Assembly (NCBI GenBank): GCA_964370965.1
Contig: CAYJLW010000011.1
Location: 15,809-79,808, forward strand
Direction of reading: 5' to 3'
DNA length: 64,000 nt
From: CAYJLW01 sp964370965
Lineage (GTDB): Bacteria; Actinomycetota; Acidimicrobiia; UBA2766
Shown here: positions 9,090 through 17,703 of the stretch, one piece after another
Layout of the letters: each line of letters begins with the position of its first letter
Position numbering within the stretch: position 1 is the stretch's first letter
Made by a program: the position numbers and the translations under genes
Notes under the pieces: model-generated
The model's input: only the letters and a program-made list of their open reading frames with translations
What the model was told of the DNA's origin: nothing
Database searches by the model: none

Positions 9090-9679
9090 ACCCGTCCCCC
9101 CCGCTCCGGCCGTGTCCGCAGGCGGTACGTGCTCTCGTGGGCGCTCTCGTGCTCCTCCTGGCGGCACCGTCCACCGGCTGTGCGAACCGTCCCCAGGGCA
9201 ACACCGAGCGCTTCCTGGAGGCAGTCAGCCGGGGCAGCGACCTCGACCTCGTCCGGCGTCTCGGCACCATGACCGCTGCCGCCGAGGTCATCGGCCACCC
9301 GTTGCGCCGGTCGCATCGTGACCAGGACAACCTCACGCTCGTGGACGTGGCGCCGTCGGTCCCGCGCGACGGCGTGAGCGAGGTGCCCGCGCTCGTGACC
9401 CGCAGGGGCGAGAGGAAGCCCCGACGTCTCGCTCTGCGCACCGAGTTGCGGGACGGCGTGTGGCGTGTCGTCTCGGCCGCGCCCCTGCGCAGGCGTGTCC
9501 GTTTCCCGAGCGAGGGCGGCCCCATAGAGGGCGCTCCGTGGCGGATCGTCCTGTTCGCCGGCGTCGTCGTCGCCCTGAGCGTGGGGGGAGCCGCCCTCGC
9601 CACCGTCGTCGCGGTGAGGCGGGCAGGGGGTCCCGGCGTCCCGCCCGAGGGCACAGAGCGCAAACCGCTCAGAGGGTGA
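9086..9679 (+). CDS. Putative lipoprotein with C-terminal membrane helix
   Basis: A 197-residue protein starting at a GTG that overlaps the MFS stop. The N terminus has a hydrophobic segment ending in LLAAPSTGCAN, a plausible lipobox with Cys near residue 33. A charged soluble domain of about 100 residues follows, then one hydrophobic helix (IVLFAGVVVALSVGGAALATVVAV) and a short basic tail. A lipid anchor together with a C-terminal helix is uncommon. No family is recognised. It overlaps the convergent MFS gene by 11 bases at the stops. Confidence 0.75.
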   Translation: MNPSPPLRPCPQAVRALVGALVLLLAAPSTGCANRPQGNTERFLEAVSRGSDLDLVRRLGTMTAAAEVIGHPLRRSHRDQDNLTLVDVAPSVPRDGVSEVPALVTRRGERKPRRLALRTELRDGVWRVVSAAPLRRRVRFPSEGGPIEGAPWRIVLFAGVVVALSVGGAALATVVAVRRAGGPGVPPEGTERKPLRG

Positions 9680-11111
9680 GGCCTGTGGAGGCCTCCTCCT
9701 CGGCGGTGGCCTCGACGACCTGGTCGTGTGTAGGCACGTCCCCACGCAGGATGCCAGCCGCCACCACGGCGAGGCCGGCCACCGCCGCCCCCGTGAGATA
9801 GGCCGCACGGAAGGACGTCGCCACACCGGCAGCGGCGGCAACGGTGGTCTGGACGAGAACGAACGTGACCGTCCCCGCCGACGCGCCCACGGATTGCGCG
9901 GAGGCGATGAGACCGCCCCCGATGCCCTGGTCCTCGAGGCGGAGCGAGTTCACCGCCGCCGAGGAGGTCGCGGGAGAGGCGACACCGAGGCCGACACCGG
10001 AGAGGGCGAGACCCAGGAGGACGAGCCAGAGCGGGCTCCCCCTGCTCAGGAGGGCGAGGACGACCAGGGAAGCGGTCACGAGCGCGGAGCCGAACACGGC
10101 CACCCGCCGCACGCCAAGGCGGGCGACGACGTAGCCGGCGATCGGCCCGGAGATGGCGAAGAGGCCGGGGCGGGCGAGGAGCACGAGGTAGACAGCCTGT
10201 TCTTCGTAGCCGAGCACGCGCTCGAGGAGGAACGGCGAGAGCACGAGGCCACCCAGATACGCGAAGTTCGTGAGGGAAGAGGACGTGAGGGCGGCGGCGA
10301 AGTTGCGCTCCCGGAAGTACCCGAGGGGGAACAGCGGGTGGTCGGTGCGCCTCTGTGACCACACGAAGGAGCCGGCGAAGAGGGGCGTCGCCGCGAACAG
10401 GGCAATGATGGCGGGGTTGGCGAAGCCCCAGTCCCCCGCCCGGTTGAGGGCGAAGAGACCGCAGAACGCCGCCGCCCCCAGCAGGCCGGCGCCCCTGAGG
10501 TCGAGGCGGGTACCGACCTGGCGAGGGGTCTCGTCCAGGACGAGCGCGGCCAGCACCACGGCGCCGGCGCAGAGGGGGACCTGGCAGAGGAAGATGGCCC
10601 GCCAGCCCAGGACGGGCACGACCAGGCTCCCGGCGACGAGACCGAACGTGGGCGCCCCGGCCATCACGAAGGAGAACCAGCCCAGCGCCCGGCTGCGGTC
10701 TCGGGGCGGGAACAGCGTGGCGATGAACTTCACCGCCGCCGGTCCGGTGGCGGCCCCCTCCAGCGCCGCCAGGACCCGGAACACGATGAGGGATTCGGCG
10801 TTCCAGGCCAGGCCGGTGAAGAGGAGGAACACGGTGGCCACGCCGAAACCGGCCAGGTATGTGCGTTTCGCCCCGTACAGGTCGCCGATCTTGCCGAACA
10901 CGGGGCCGGCCACACCGAAGGCCAGGATGGGTCCCGTCACGACCCAGGCGATCGTCCCGGGAGCGGCATGCAGCTCCCTGCCTATCGAGGGCAGCACGAC
11001 CGAGAGGATCGTGAAGCTGAGGCCGACGGCGAAGAGGCCGAACAGCAGCGTCCAGAGGACGATCCAGCGGTAGCGGGGATGCGCCCGGATGCGGTCGCGG
11101 AACCCGCTCAC
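9669..11111 (-). CDS. MFS drug-resistance-type exporter (DHA2/EmrB-QacA-like, 14 helices)
   Basis: A 480-residue transporter with about 14 hydrophobic helices. Diagnostic features are the helix 1 to 3 segment FTILSVVLPSIGRELHAAPGTIAWVVTGPILAFGVAGPVFGKIGDLYGAKR (motif A in GKIGDLYGAKR) and the C-half SGVGLGVASPATSSAAVNS, a motif-C-like Gly-rich helix. The family pumps lipophilic compounds by proton exchange. The GTG start at 11111 has no clear ribosome-binding site. It lies 53 bases downstream of the acyl-CoA synthetase on the same strand and may be co-transcribed with it. Confidence 0.9.
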   Translation of the reverse strand: MSGFRDRIRAHPRYRWIVLWTLLFGLFAVGLSFTILSVVLPSIGRELHAAPGTIAWVVTGPILAFGVAGPVFGKIGDLYGAKRTYLAGFGVATVFLLFTGLAWNAESLIVFRVLAALEGAATGPAAVKFIATLFPPRDRSRALGWFSFVMAGAPTFGLVAGSLVVPVLGWRAIFLCQVPLCAGAVVLAALVLDETPRQVGTRLDLRGAGLLGAAAFCGLFALNRAGDWGFANPAIIALFAATPLFAGSFVWSQRRTDHPLFPLGYFRERNFAAALTSSSLTNFAYLGGLVLSPFLLERVLGYEEQAVYLVLLARPGLFAISGPIAGYVVARLGVRRVAVFGSALVTASLVVLALLSRGSPLWLVLLGLALSGVGLGVASPATSSAAVNSLRLEDQGIGGGLIASAQSVGASAGTVTFVLVQTTVAAAAGVATSFRAAYLTGAAVAGLAVVAAGILRGDVPTHDQVVEATAEEEASTGLTL

Positions 11112-11164
11112 GGGGAGAGGGGAACCCCGCTCTGCGCTCAGAGGGCCGCTCGGGCCCTCGGCGG

Positions 11165-12700
11165 TCAGTTCACCTTCTTCTCACGCCCCGCCCAGAACTG
11201 GTCGCGGAGCTGGCGCTTGATGAGCTTGCCCGCCTGGTCGCGGGGGAGCTCGTCGACGAACTCGAGCGTGCGGGGCCGCTTGTAGTCAGCGAGGCGACCC
11301 TCGCACCAGCCCCGGAGAGCATCGGGCGTGAGCGACCCTCCCGGCTTCACCTGCACGACAGCATGCACGGACTCGCCCCAATCGTCGTCGGGGATGCCGA
11401 AGACGGCCACGTCGGCGATGTCGGGGTGGGCGTGCAGGACGTCCTCGATCTCGGCCGGGTAGATGTTCACGCCGCCCGAGATGATCATGTCCGTCTTGCG
11501 GTCGCAGATGAAGTAGAAGCCCTCGTCGTCCCGGTAGGCGATGTCGCCCACGGAGATGAGATCGCCGCGGCTGGCGTCGGCGAGGGCCTCAGGGCGGTTG
11601 TAGTACTCCGAGAACGTGAGCTCGTGGCGGCGCACGTAGAGCTCTCCGGGGGTACCGTCGGGAACCTCGTCGCCCTTCGTGTCGAGGAGGTGGACATCGA
11701 TGCCGGGGAACGCGACGCCGCAGGACCCCGGTTTGCGAAGCTGGTCCGCGGGCTTCAGGTACGTGTTGATGCCCAGCTCGGTGGAGCCGTAGAACTCGTA
11801 GAGCACCTCGCCGAGGCGGCGCTGGACATCCTCCTTGACCGACATCGGGCACGGCGCCCCCGCCACGATGAGGGTGTGCAGGGAGGACGTGTCGGTGGCC
11901 TCCCAGACGTCGCCAGGGGCGTCGAGGAGGCGCTTCACGAGGACGGGCGCCATGAACGCGTTGCCCACCCGGTGACGCTCGAGGAGACGGAGCGCCTCGG
12001 CGGCGTCGAAGCGGCGCATGAGGACCGTGGTGTTGCCGATCGCCCCGGCAATCATGGCGAAGTAGCGCGGTGCCGAGTGGTACAGGGGACCGGCGGCGAG
12101 GTGCGTGTCGTCGGGGCGGAGGTCGAAACAGGCCAGGATCTGGCCGAGCATCTGGGCGGCGGCACCGGCACCCGCTCCCGGACGGCGGTACGCGCCTTTG
12201 GGACGGCCGGTCGTGCCGGACGTGTAGATCATCGACCCGCCCCCGGCCACCACGGACTCGGGCCGCTCGGGGGAAGCGTCCTCGCAGAGCTCGGCGAAGG
12301 ACTCGTCGCCGTCGCCGGGCTCACCCAGGCAGATCCAGTGCTTCACGTTCCGGGCGTCGGCGCGCACGTCCCGGATGACGGCGCCGAACTCGGGCCCGTA
12401 CACGACCCCGGCGGCGTCGCTGTCGTCGACGATGTAGGCGACCTCCGGGGCGGTGAGGCGGTGGTTCATGGGGACGACGGTGAGCCCGATGACGTCGGCC
12501 GCAGAAGAGACGACGACGCCTTCGATCGAGTTGTGGTGGTAGGCGATGACGCGATCGTCCGGGCCGAGACCGAGGGAGAGGAGCGCGTTCGCGCAGCGGT
12601 TCTTGAGCTCGTCGTACTCCGCCCAGGTGAGGGCACGGTCACCTTCGACGAGCGCCGGCGCGTCTGGCTTGTTCGCTGCGTGTATGGCGACGAGATCCAT
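11165..12700 (-). CDS. Acyl-CoA synthetase (AMP-binding, fatty-acid or aromatic-acid ligase)
   Basis: A 511-residue ANL-superfamily enzyme that adenylates a carboxylic acid and transfers it to CoA. Motifs in order: MIYTSGTTGRPKG (AMP loop), EFYGSTELGIN (A5), GDIAYRDDEGFYFICDRKTDMIISGGVNIYPAEIE (A7-A8 hinge) and the catalytic Lys in AGKLIKRQL near the C terminus. The chain length of the substrate is not readable; the FadD-like layout and the neighbouring SDR and LLM oxidoreductase suggest lipid, steroid or xenobiotic catabolism. The ATG at 12700 has a modest ribosome-binding site. A palindrome at 12726-12739 sits just upstream. Confidence 0.93.
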   Translation of the reverse strand: MDLVAIHAANKPDAPALVEGDRALTWAEYDELKNRCANALLSLGLGPDDRVIAYHHNSIEGVVVSSAADVIGLTVVPMNHRLTAPEVAYIVDDSDAAGVVYGPEFGAVIRDVRADARNVKHWICLGEPGDGDESFAELCEDASPERPESVVAGGGSMIYTSGTTGRPKGAYRRPGAGAGAAAQMLGQILACFDLRPDDTHLAAGPLYHSAPRYFAMIAGAIGNTTVLMRRFDAAEALRLLERHRVGNAFMAPVLVKRLLDAPGDVWEATDTSSLHTLIVAGAPCPMSVKEDVQRRLGEVLYEFYGSTELGINTYLKPADQLRKPGSCGVAFPGIDVHLLDTKGDEVPDGTPGELYVRRHELTFSEYYNRPEALADASRGDLISVGDIAYRDDEGFYFICDRKTDMIISGGVNIYPAEIEDVLHAHPDIADVAVFGIPDDDWGESVHAVVQVKPGGSLTPDALRGWCEGRLADYKRPRTLEFVDELPRDQAGKLIKRQLRDQFWAGREKKVN

Positions 12701-12725
12701 CAGCCCTGCTGCTCCCGGGGTATGT

Positions 12726-12739
12726 TGACGTGGGCGTCA
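12726..12739. promoter_or_regulatory. Palindrome TGACGTGGGCGTCA upstream of the acyl-CoA synthetase
   Basis: TGACG and CGTCA arms around a four-base centre, 26 bases from the start codon. The position and symmetry fit a repressor site of the TetR or GntR kind that often controls acyl-CoA synthetase genes. No regulator gene is adjacent. Confidence 0.4.
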
Positions 12740-12783
12740 TTGTAACGAGCGGGCGTTCCGCGACGACGTCGGAGCGAGAGCAA

Positions 12784-12873
12784 GCGGACGGCCGAGGGAC
12801 GAGGCCGGCAGTTGAGGGCGGCGGCTGGGGAACACCGCCCGTCTCCGCCGGCCTCGCCGCGCCGGCCGTCCGC
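12784..12873. repeat. Long imperfect inverted repeat in intergenic region
   Basis: Arms of about 26 bases (12784-12809 and 12847-12873) share GCGGACGGCCG and GAGGCCGGC blocks around a 37-base centre. Transcribed, it would form a large stem. It lies downstream of the SDR gene and could end its transcript. It is not flanked by a transposase. Confidence 0.5.
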
Positions 12874-12920
12874 GGGCCGCACTCTAACTGCGGGCAGCGG
12901 AGAAAGCGAGCATTGTCCGA

Positions 12921-13026
12921 TTCGAGGGGGGCTCCGTCCCCCCTCGAACGCCCCCCTGGACCCTGACCCGGCCACCGTCGGCCCACGATCCGGTCCGCCC
13001 GGGCGGAGCCCGGCCTTGGGAGGAGA
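12921..13026 (+). repeat. Two-hairpin intergenic repeat, copy A
   Basis: About 105 bases: a GGGGGGCTCCGTCCCCCC hairpin bounded by TTCGAG/CTCGAA, a variable middle, then a CCGGGC-GGA-GCCCGG hairpin and GGCCTTGGGAGGAGA. It matches copies at 38935-39040 and 41601-41700 and is the most diverged of the three. It lies about 100 bases beyond the 3' end of the SDR gene. No protein is encoded. Confidence 0.7.
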
Positions 13027-13128
13027 CCGCCGTCGCCCCGGGGCAGGCTGACGCGTGACGCCCAGACCCGGGTGGGGAGGCCCGCCGGCACGCGGAGCGC
13101 CGCCAGGCGCGGAGCAATCAGGAGAGCC

Positions 13129-14025
13129 TCAGCCGGCCTTCTCGCCCAGCTTGTCGACCCCGTCGGCGAGGTCCGCCACAGTGAGGCGCCGGCCGCCCGC
13201 CTTCACCTGGTTGTCAGGGTCGAGCGTCCAGGGCGTCACGAGCGTGACCTCGTCGGACCACACCATGTAGCAGTTGCCGTTCAGCGGGCAGTCCTCAGTG
13301 GAGAGGTAGGCCACGAGCGGCGACACGTTCGCCGGGTCCCAGACGTCGAACTGGCCCTCGGCGACCTCCTGCTTCACGATCTCGCCCAGGCCGGGTGTCT
13401 GCTCGGTGAGGCGGGTGCGGGCCCGGGGGGCGATGGAGTTGGAGCGTACGCCGTAGCGGATGAGCTCCTTGGCGCACACCTGCGTGAACGTGGCGATGCC
13501 GGACTTGGCGGAGGCGTAGTTCGCCTGGCCGGGGTTGCCGAAGAGGCCGGACTCAGAGCTGGTGTTGACGACGGCCGCCTTGCGGGGGGTGCCCGCCTTG
13601 GACTGCTCCCGCCAGTAGCCCGCGGCATGGCGGGTGGGGCAGAAGTGGCCGCGGAGGTGCACCTTGATGACGGCGTCCCACTCGGCATCGGTCATGTTCA
13701 CGACCACACGGTCGCGCAGGATCCCGGCATTGTTGACCAGGACGTCGAGGCCCCCGAAGGTCTCGATCGCCTGGTTGACCATCCGCTGGGCGCCTTCCCA
13801 GTCCGAGACGTCGTCGCCGTTGACGACCACCTCGCCGCCCATCTCCTTGATGAGCTGAGCGGTCTCCTGGGCGGGCGTGGCGTCGGCGCCGCCACCACCG
13901 ATGTCGCCGCCGAGGTCGTTCACGACGATCTTGGCGCCCTCCGCCGCCATGAGAAGGGCGTGCTCACGGCCGAGTCCGCGCCCGGCACCGGTGATGATGA
14001 CGATCCGTCCGTCGAGCGATCCCAC
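13129..14025 (-). CDS. Short-chain dehydrogenase/reductase
   Basis: A 298-residue NAD(P)-dependent oxidoreductase. The Rossmann glycine motif GAGRGLG, the NNAG motif (VLVNNAG), the catalytic Ser in NTSSESG and the YASAKSG (Tyr-x-x-x-Lys) active site are all present. Cofactor-loop residue VNDLGG and the length suggest the group close to 3-hydroxyacyl-CoA dehydrogenase domains of multifunctional enzymes. A GTG at 14025 is chosen because AGGGGGAAA precedes it by about 8 bases; the frame extends to another GTG at 14067 without a ribosome-binding site. The neighbours suggest lipid or steroid oxidation. Confidence 0.92.
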   Translation of the reverse strand: MGSLDGRIVIITGAGRGLGREHALLMAAEGAKIVVNDLGGDIGGGGADATPAQETAQLIKEMGGEVVVNGDDVSDWEGAQRMVNQAIETFGGLDVLVNNAGILRDRVVVNMTDAEWDAVIKVHLRGHFCPTRHAAGYWREQSKAGTPRKAAVVNTSSESGLFGNPGQANYASAKSGIATFTQVCAKELIRYGVRSNSIAPRARTRLTEQTPGLGEIVKQEVAEGQFDVWDPANVSPLVAYLSTEDCPLNGNCYMVWSDEVTLVTPWTLDPDNQVKAGGRRLTVADLADGVDKLGEKAG

Positions 14026-14191
14026 TGGGTTTCCCCCTGTCTGGTGAACTGCGAAACGGGTGCTCACCGGCGCCGAGACGGCGATCGATGGCGGCGCCAG
14101 GCTAGGGGTGGGCTCCCCGCCGGTGCAACGTGGCAGACCCCCCAGGAGGTACAGGCCCGCTCCCGGGGGGTGCGGCCCGCCCTAGCGCGCC

Positions 14192-15148
14192 CTAGCGCCG
14201 GCCGCGCCCGGGGGCGACGGCCCGCAGGGTGGGCAGGTAGCGCTCGGGTCGGGAGTGCACGGTGGAGTGGACGACGTGGGTGGCGCCCGCCGCCTCGAAC
14301 GCGGCCACACGGGCGTCGACGTCCTCGGGCGTGCCGAGGGCGACGAGCGCGTCGACGAGGCGGTCGGGCATGTCCCGACAGTCCGCCTCGTCCCCGAGGC
14401 CCTGCTCGATCACGATCCGCCGGTAGGACGGCATCGAGAGGTACTTGCGGAGGAAGAACCGGGAGGCGTCCCTCGCCGCGGCGCGGTCGTCCTGGACGAT
14501 CGTGGGTGTGGCCACGAGGATTTCGACCTCCTCGGGCGGCCGGCCCGCCACCGCAGCCCCCTCGGCGACCCATTCCCGGACCCGGAGCACCCATTCCGGG
14601 GTCGCCATGTAGAGGAAGACCCCCCCGGCCAGTTCCCCGGCGAGACGGCACATGCCGGGCATGAGTCCGGCGAGGTATACGGGAACGTGACCGGAGTAGC
14701 CCTCGATGGGCAGCGGCCGGCCCACAGAGGTGATCCGCTCGCCCGCGAAGTCCACGGCCTCGCCCGCGAGGAGGGGCACCAGCACCTCGAGGAACTCCCG
14801 CATGTACTGCAGGGGACGCTCGATGCGGAGGCCGTAGGAGGCCACGAACGGCGGGTGGCTGACCCCGATGCCGAGCCGGAAGCGTCCGCCGGAGAAGTCG
14901 TCGATCGAGGCCGCCGCCATCGCCACCTCGAAGGGGTGACGATGCCACACGGGGACGATTCCCGCACCGATGCGGGAGCTCCGCGTCTGGAGCGCCACGG
15001 CGGTCATCGAGCTCACGATGTCCCGCCCGATCGTCTCGGAGGTCCAGATCGTGTCGAAACCGAGGGTGTCGACCTCTGCGAGGACGTCGGACATGGCCTC
15101 CGCTCCGATCACGTCGGAGAGGAAGTGGCCGGAGCGGCGAATACTCAT
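14192..15148 (-). CDS. LLM-class flavin/F420-dependent oxidoreductase
   Basis: A 318-residue luciferase-like TIM-barrel protein. It begins MSIRRSGHFLSDVIGAEAMSDVLAEVDTLGFDTIW and contains the barrel strand FRLGIGVSHPP, the typical FLEVLVPLLAGEAVDF helix and the late segment GTPEDVDARVAAFEAAGATHVV. The family uses FMN or F420; the cofactor cannot be decided here. The ATG at 15148 matches the family start, while the open frame continues upstream only as a shadow. No ribosome-binding site is seen. The gene is divergent from 15211. Confidence 0.9.
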   Translation of the reverse strand: MSIRRSGHFLSDVIGAEAMSDVLAEVDTLGFDTIWTSETIGRDIVSSMTAVALQTRSSRIGAGIVPVWHRHPFEVAMAAASIDDFSGGRFRLGIGVSHPPFVASYGLRIERPLQYMREFLEVLVPLLAGEAVDFAGERITSVGRPLPIEGYSGHVPVYLAGLMPGMCRLAGELAGGVFLYMATPEWVLRVREWVAEGAAVAGRPPEEVEILVATPTIVQDDRAAARDASRFFLRKYLSMPSYRRIVIEQGLGDEADCRDMPDRLVDALVALGTPEDVDARVAAFEAAGATHVVHSTVHSRPERYLPTLRAVAPGRGRR

Positions 15149-15198
15149 GCCGGGCCATTCTGCCCTCTCCGGGACGGCTCCTGCACACCGTGCCTGCG

Positions 15199-15204
15199 TA
15201 CGAT
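15199..15204 (+). promoter_or_regulatory. -10 box TACGAT of the membrane protein gene (leaderless)
   Basis: Six bases before the ATG at 15211. The intervening CAGGAG is too close to that ATG to work as a ribosome-binding site. Confidence 0.5.
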
Positions 15205-15210
15205 CAGGAG

Positions 15211-15636
15211 ATGGTCGCCCCTCGTGCGCCCCGCCACACCGGGGCAGTCCTCCTTGCCGCCGCCGGTGTCGCCGCGGCTCTCGCCCTCCTCGTGGTCGCC
15301 ACCACCTACCTGGGCAGGCGCACGGGCGGCGCCCAGAAGAGACCGCAGGCGATCGAGCGGGTGCTTCCGGCCCCCGGCGGCTCAATGCTCCGCCAGGAAC
15401 GACTCGGCGTCCACGTCCTCCCGGCGTGGCACTGCACGCTCACCGTCGACGGCGTCCGCATCCCCCCCGCCCAGATCGAGGGCGTCAAAGAGCTCGGCGA
15501 GTGCTTCTTCCGGGCCGGCCGGGGCAAGGCCGTCCCGAAGCTCAGGGCCGGTGATCACACCGCCACAGCGACCGTGTTTCCCCTCGCCGACCCCGCGAAC
15601 GACTCCGCGTACACCTGGTCGTTCCGGGTGCTCTGA
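15211..15636 (+). CDS. Single-pass membrane protein of unknown function
   Basis: A 141-residue protein (148 if an upstream GTG at 15190 is used). One N-terminal helix (GAVLLAAAGVAAALALLVVATTYL) is followed by an extracytoplasmic domain of about 100 residues with two cysteines (AWHCTLTVDG and LGECFFRAG) that could pair. The end, DHTATATVFPLADPANDSAYTWSFRVL, is beta-rich and resembles an immunoglobulin-like strand set. The ATG is preferred because of the TACGAT box. No family is recognised. It precedes the sigma factor on the same strand by 164 bases. Confidence 0.72.
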   Translation: MVAPRAPRHTGAVLLAAAGVAAALALLVVATTYLGRRTGGAQKRPQAIERVLPAPGGSMLRQERLGVHVLPAWHCTLTVDGVRIPPAQIEGVKELGECFFRAGRGKAVPKLRAGDHTATATVFPLADPANDSAYTWSFRVL

Positions 15637-15698
15637 GCGCCGGCGCGCCCGGCGCCCGGAATCCTGTGATCCTCCTCAGGAAAAAATCAGGAATCGCT

Positions 15699-15706
15699 GT
15701 GATAAT
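15699..15706 (+). promoter_or_regulatory. Possible extended -10 upstream of the sigma factor gene
   Basis: GTGATAAT lies in the most AT-rich patch of the region, about 95 bases before the sigma factor ATG. A direct repeat GGAATCGC flanks it (near 15690 and 15711). No convincing -35 box is seen. Confidence 0.3.
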
Positions 15707-15800
15707 TCCGGAATCGCACGCCGATGAATTGTGTTGTGCGTGAGGTCGGACGGCCGGTGGTCGCCCGTCCCGGACTGGAAGGCCAACTCAGAGCAGGGTA

Positions 15801-16715
15801 ATGAAGTCGAAAGCTGCGCCTGTCACTGACCTTGTTGCCGCCTACCTGCGTGACATCTCCAGACACGAGTTGCTCACGAAGGAAGACGAGATCGAGCTGT
15901 CCCAGCACATCGAGCGGGGCGAGGCGGCTCGCCGGAAGCTCACGGCCGGGGGCGACCTGTCCGCCCGTGAGGTCACACGCCTGCGGGGAGAGATCGCCGA
16001 GGCGGAGACGGCACGCGAGAGGTTCGTGAACTCCAACCTCCGGCTCGTGGTCAGCATCGCCAAGAAGGTGGGGGGAGGCCTGGAGCTCCTCGACCTCATC
16101 CAGGAGGGCAACCTCGGCCTCATGCATGCCGTCGAAAAGTTCGAATGGCGCAAGGGGTACAAGTTCTCCACGTACGCCACGTGGTGGATTCGCCAGGCGA
16201 TGAGCCGCGGCACCGCCAACGGGGCGCGCCCGATCCGCCTCCCCGTGCACGTGGGCGACCGCGTGACCAAGGTGATGCGCGCCGCCGCCGAGATCGAGGG
16301 GCGCACGGGTCGCGAGCCCACGAACGCCGAGGTCTCCGAGGCAACCGGCCTCACCGAGGCCGAGGTCGTCGCCACCCTGGCCGTGCCTGCCAGCCTCACC
16401 TCCCTGAACAAGCCGGTGGGCGACCGTGAGGGCTCGGAGTTGGGCGACTTCCTCCCCGGTGACAGCCTCGACCCCACCTACGAACACGCCACCGACCCGA
16501 TGCTGGCCGACATCGTCGCCACGGCTCTCGAGAAGCTGCCCGAGATGGAGGCCGAGGTCGTACGGCTCCGTTTCGGCCTCACGGCCCGCCCGCCGATGAC
16601 CCGCCGCGAGATCGGCGAGGCGCTGGGCCGGAGCCCGTCCGAGATCGGCCGCATCGAGGCCTCCGCCCTGGACAAGCTCCGCCGCTCCGACCTCCACTCC
16701 CTGGTCGCCGCCTGA
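15801..16715 (+). CDS. RNA polymerase sigma-70 factor, group 2-like
   Basis: A 304-residue sigma factor lacking the long region 1.1 of the housekeeping factor. Region 1.2 is DLVAAYLRDISRHELLTKEDEIELSQHIERG; region 2 contains NSNLRLVVSIAKK, LDLIQEGNLGLMHAVEKFEWRKGYKFSTYATWWIRQAMSRG; region 4 has the helix-turn-helix TRREIGEALGRSPSEIGRIEASALDKLR. The recognition segment RQAMSRGTANGARPIRLP differs from the usual RQAITRAIADQARTIRIP, which may shift the promoters it reads. The ATG follows CAGGGTA. It has no adjacent anti-sigma gene. Confidence 0.95.
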   Translation: MKSKAAPVTDLVAAYLRDISRHELLTKEDEIELSQHIERGEAARRKLTAGGDLSAREVTRLRGEIAEAETARERFVNSNLRLVVSIAKKVGGGLELLDLIQEGNLGLMHAVEKFEWRKGYKFSTYATWWIRQAMSRGTANGARPIRLPVHVGDRVTKVMRAAAEIEGRTGREPTNAEVSEATGLTEAEVVATLAVPASLTSLNKPVGDREGSELGDFLPGDSLDPTYEHATDPMLADIVATALEKLPEMEAEVVRLRFGLTARPPMTRREIGEALGRSPSEIGRIEASALDKLRRSDLHSLVAA

Positions 16716-16755
16716 TCCGAGGCGGACCTCGGCGGCGGGGTGCGGGGAGATCCTC

Positions 16756-17646
16756 TCAGGTGCGCTCCGAGAGGCCGAGGCGGACGGCGATCTCCCGCGT
16801 GGCCGGAGACCGGTTGAGGGTGTAGAAGTGCAGGCCCGGAGCGCCGCCGTCGAGGAGTTCCCGGCAGAGTTCGGTGGCCGCTTCCACTCCCACCCGCCTG
16901 ACGGCCGCGGGGTCCTCCCCCACGCCATGGAGGCGGTCGGCGAGCCAGCCGGGGAACTCGGCGCCGGACAACTCGGCGAAGCGCTTGATCTGGCTCACGT
17001 TGGTGACCGGCATGATCCCAGGGATGATCGGCATGTCCTCGGGGAGGCCGAGCCGGCGGGCGGTCTCCACGAGACGGCGGTAGTGGCGGGCCTCGAAGAA
17101 GAACTGCGTCACGGCCACGTCGGCACCGGCCTCGGCCTTCGCCCGCAGCCAGCCCACGTCGGTCTCCATGTCGGGGGCTTCCGGGTGCACCTCCGGGAAG
17201 GCGGTCACGCCGACGTCGATCCTGCCGGCGGGGTGGGCCTTGATGAGCCGGACGAGGTCGAGGGCGTGGGGCAGGCCCTCGGGGTGCGGCCGGTACCCGC
17301 CCTCACCCTGGGGGGGGTCGCCCCGCAGGGCAAGGATGTTGCGCACGCCGAGGTCGTAGAGGCTCTGCACGGTCTCGCAGAGATCCTCCCTCGACACCCC
17401 CACCGTGGTGAGATGGGCGACCGGGGTGATGTCGGTCTCGGCGAGGATGCGGGCCACGACCCTGAGAGTGCGGTCGCGTGTTGAGCCACCGGCTCCGTAG
17501 GTGCAGGACACGAACGTGGGCCCCAACGGGGCGAGATCCTCGCGGATGACCCGTAAGAGCTCGTCCTCGCCCTCGTCGGTCTTCGGCGGGAAGAACTCGA
17601 AGCTGATCGACGGGTTGGCGCGCTGCACGGCCTCTCGCAGAAACAT
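16756..17646 (-). CDS. metF: 5,10-methylenetetrahydrofolate reductase
   Basis: A 296-residue FAD enzyme that reduces methylene-THF to methyl-THF for methionine synthesis. Family blocks: ISFEFFPPKTDEGE with the catalytic Glu, FVSCTYGAGGSTRDRT, ILALRGDPP, the FAD-binding KAEAGADVAVTQFFFEA and the end LHFYTLNRSPAT. The ATG at 17646 is preferred to a TTG at 17661 because a TACTCT -10 box stands 6 bases upstream. It is convergent with the sigma gene, with 40 bases between the stops. Confidence 0.96.
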   Translation of the reverse strand: MFLREAVQRANPSISFEFFPPKTDEGEDELLRVIREDLAPLGPTFVSCTYGAGGSTRDRTLRVVARILAETDITPVAHLTTVGVSREDLCETVQSLYDLGVRNILALRGDPPQGEGGYRPHPEGLPHALDLVRLIKAHPAGRIDVGVTAFPEVHPEAPDMETDVGWLRAKAEAGADVAVTQFFFEARHYRRLVETARRLGLPEDMPIIPGIMPVTNVSQIKRFAELSGAEFPGWLADRLHGVGEDPAAVRRVGVEAATELCRELLDGGAPGLHFYTLNRSPATREIAVRLGLSERT

Positions 17647-17652
17647 CCGCCA

Positions 17653-17658
17653 AGAGTA
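17653..17658 (-). promoter_or_regulatory. -10 box TACTCT of metF (leaderless)
   Basis: Minus strand, 6-base spacer to the metF ATG at 17646. Confidence 0.55.
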
Positions 17659-17703
17659 CAAAGCCGCGTGGCCCCGGCGCCCCCGGTCTTGCCAGAACGC
17701 CGG

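Noticed and set aside
9669..9679. 11-base overlap of convergent genes as a sign of a frameshift
   Set aside because: Both C termini read normally and both families tolerate variable tails; an overlap of stops is common in compact genomes.
12894..12932. Possible tRNA (sequence TTCGAGG near a stem)
   Set aside because: No acceptor stem, anticodon arm or full T-loop consensus could be built; the pairing belongs to the repeat hairpin.
12639..13117. Small genes on either strand between the acyl-CoA synthetase and SDR genes
   Set aside because: No ribosome-binding sites, no codon bias, and the DNA consists of inverted repeats and repeat copy A.
14064..15188. Longer frame starting at an ATG at 15159 or 15188 over the LLM oxidoreductase
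   Set aside because: It is in a different frame and its product is low-complexity; the LLM domain starts at 15148.
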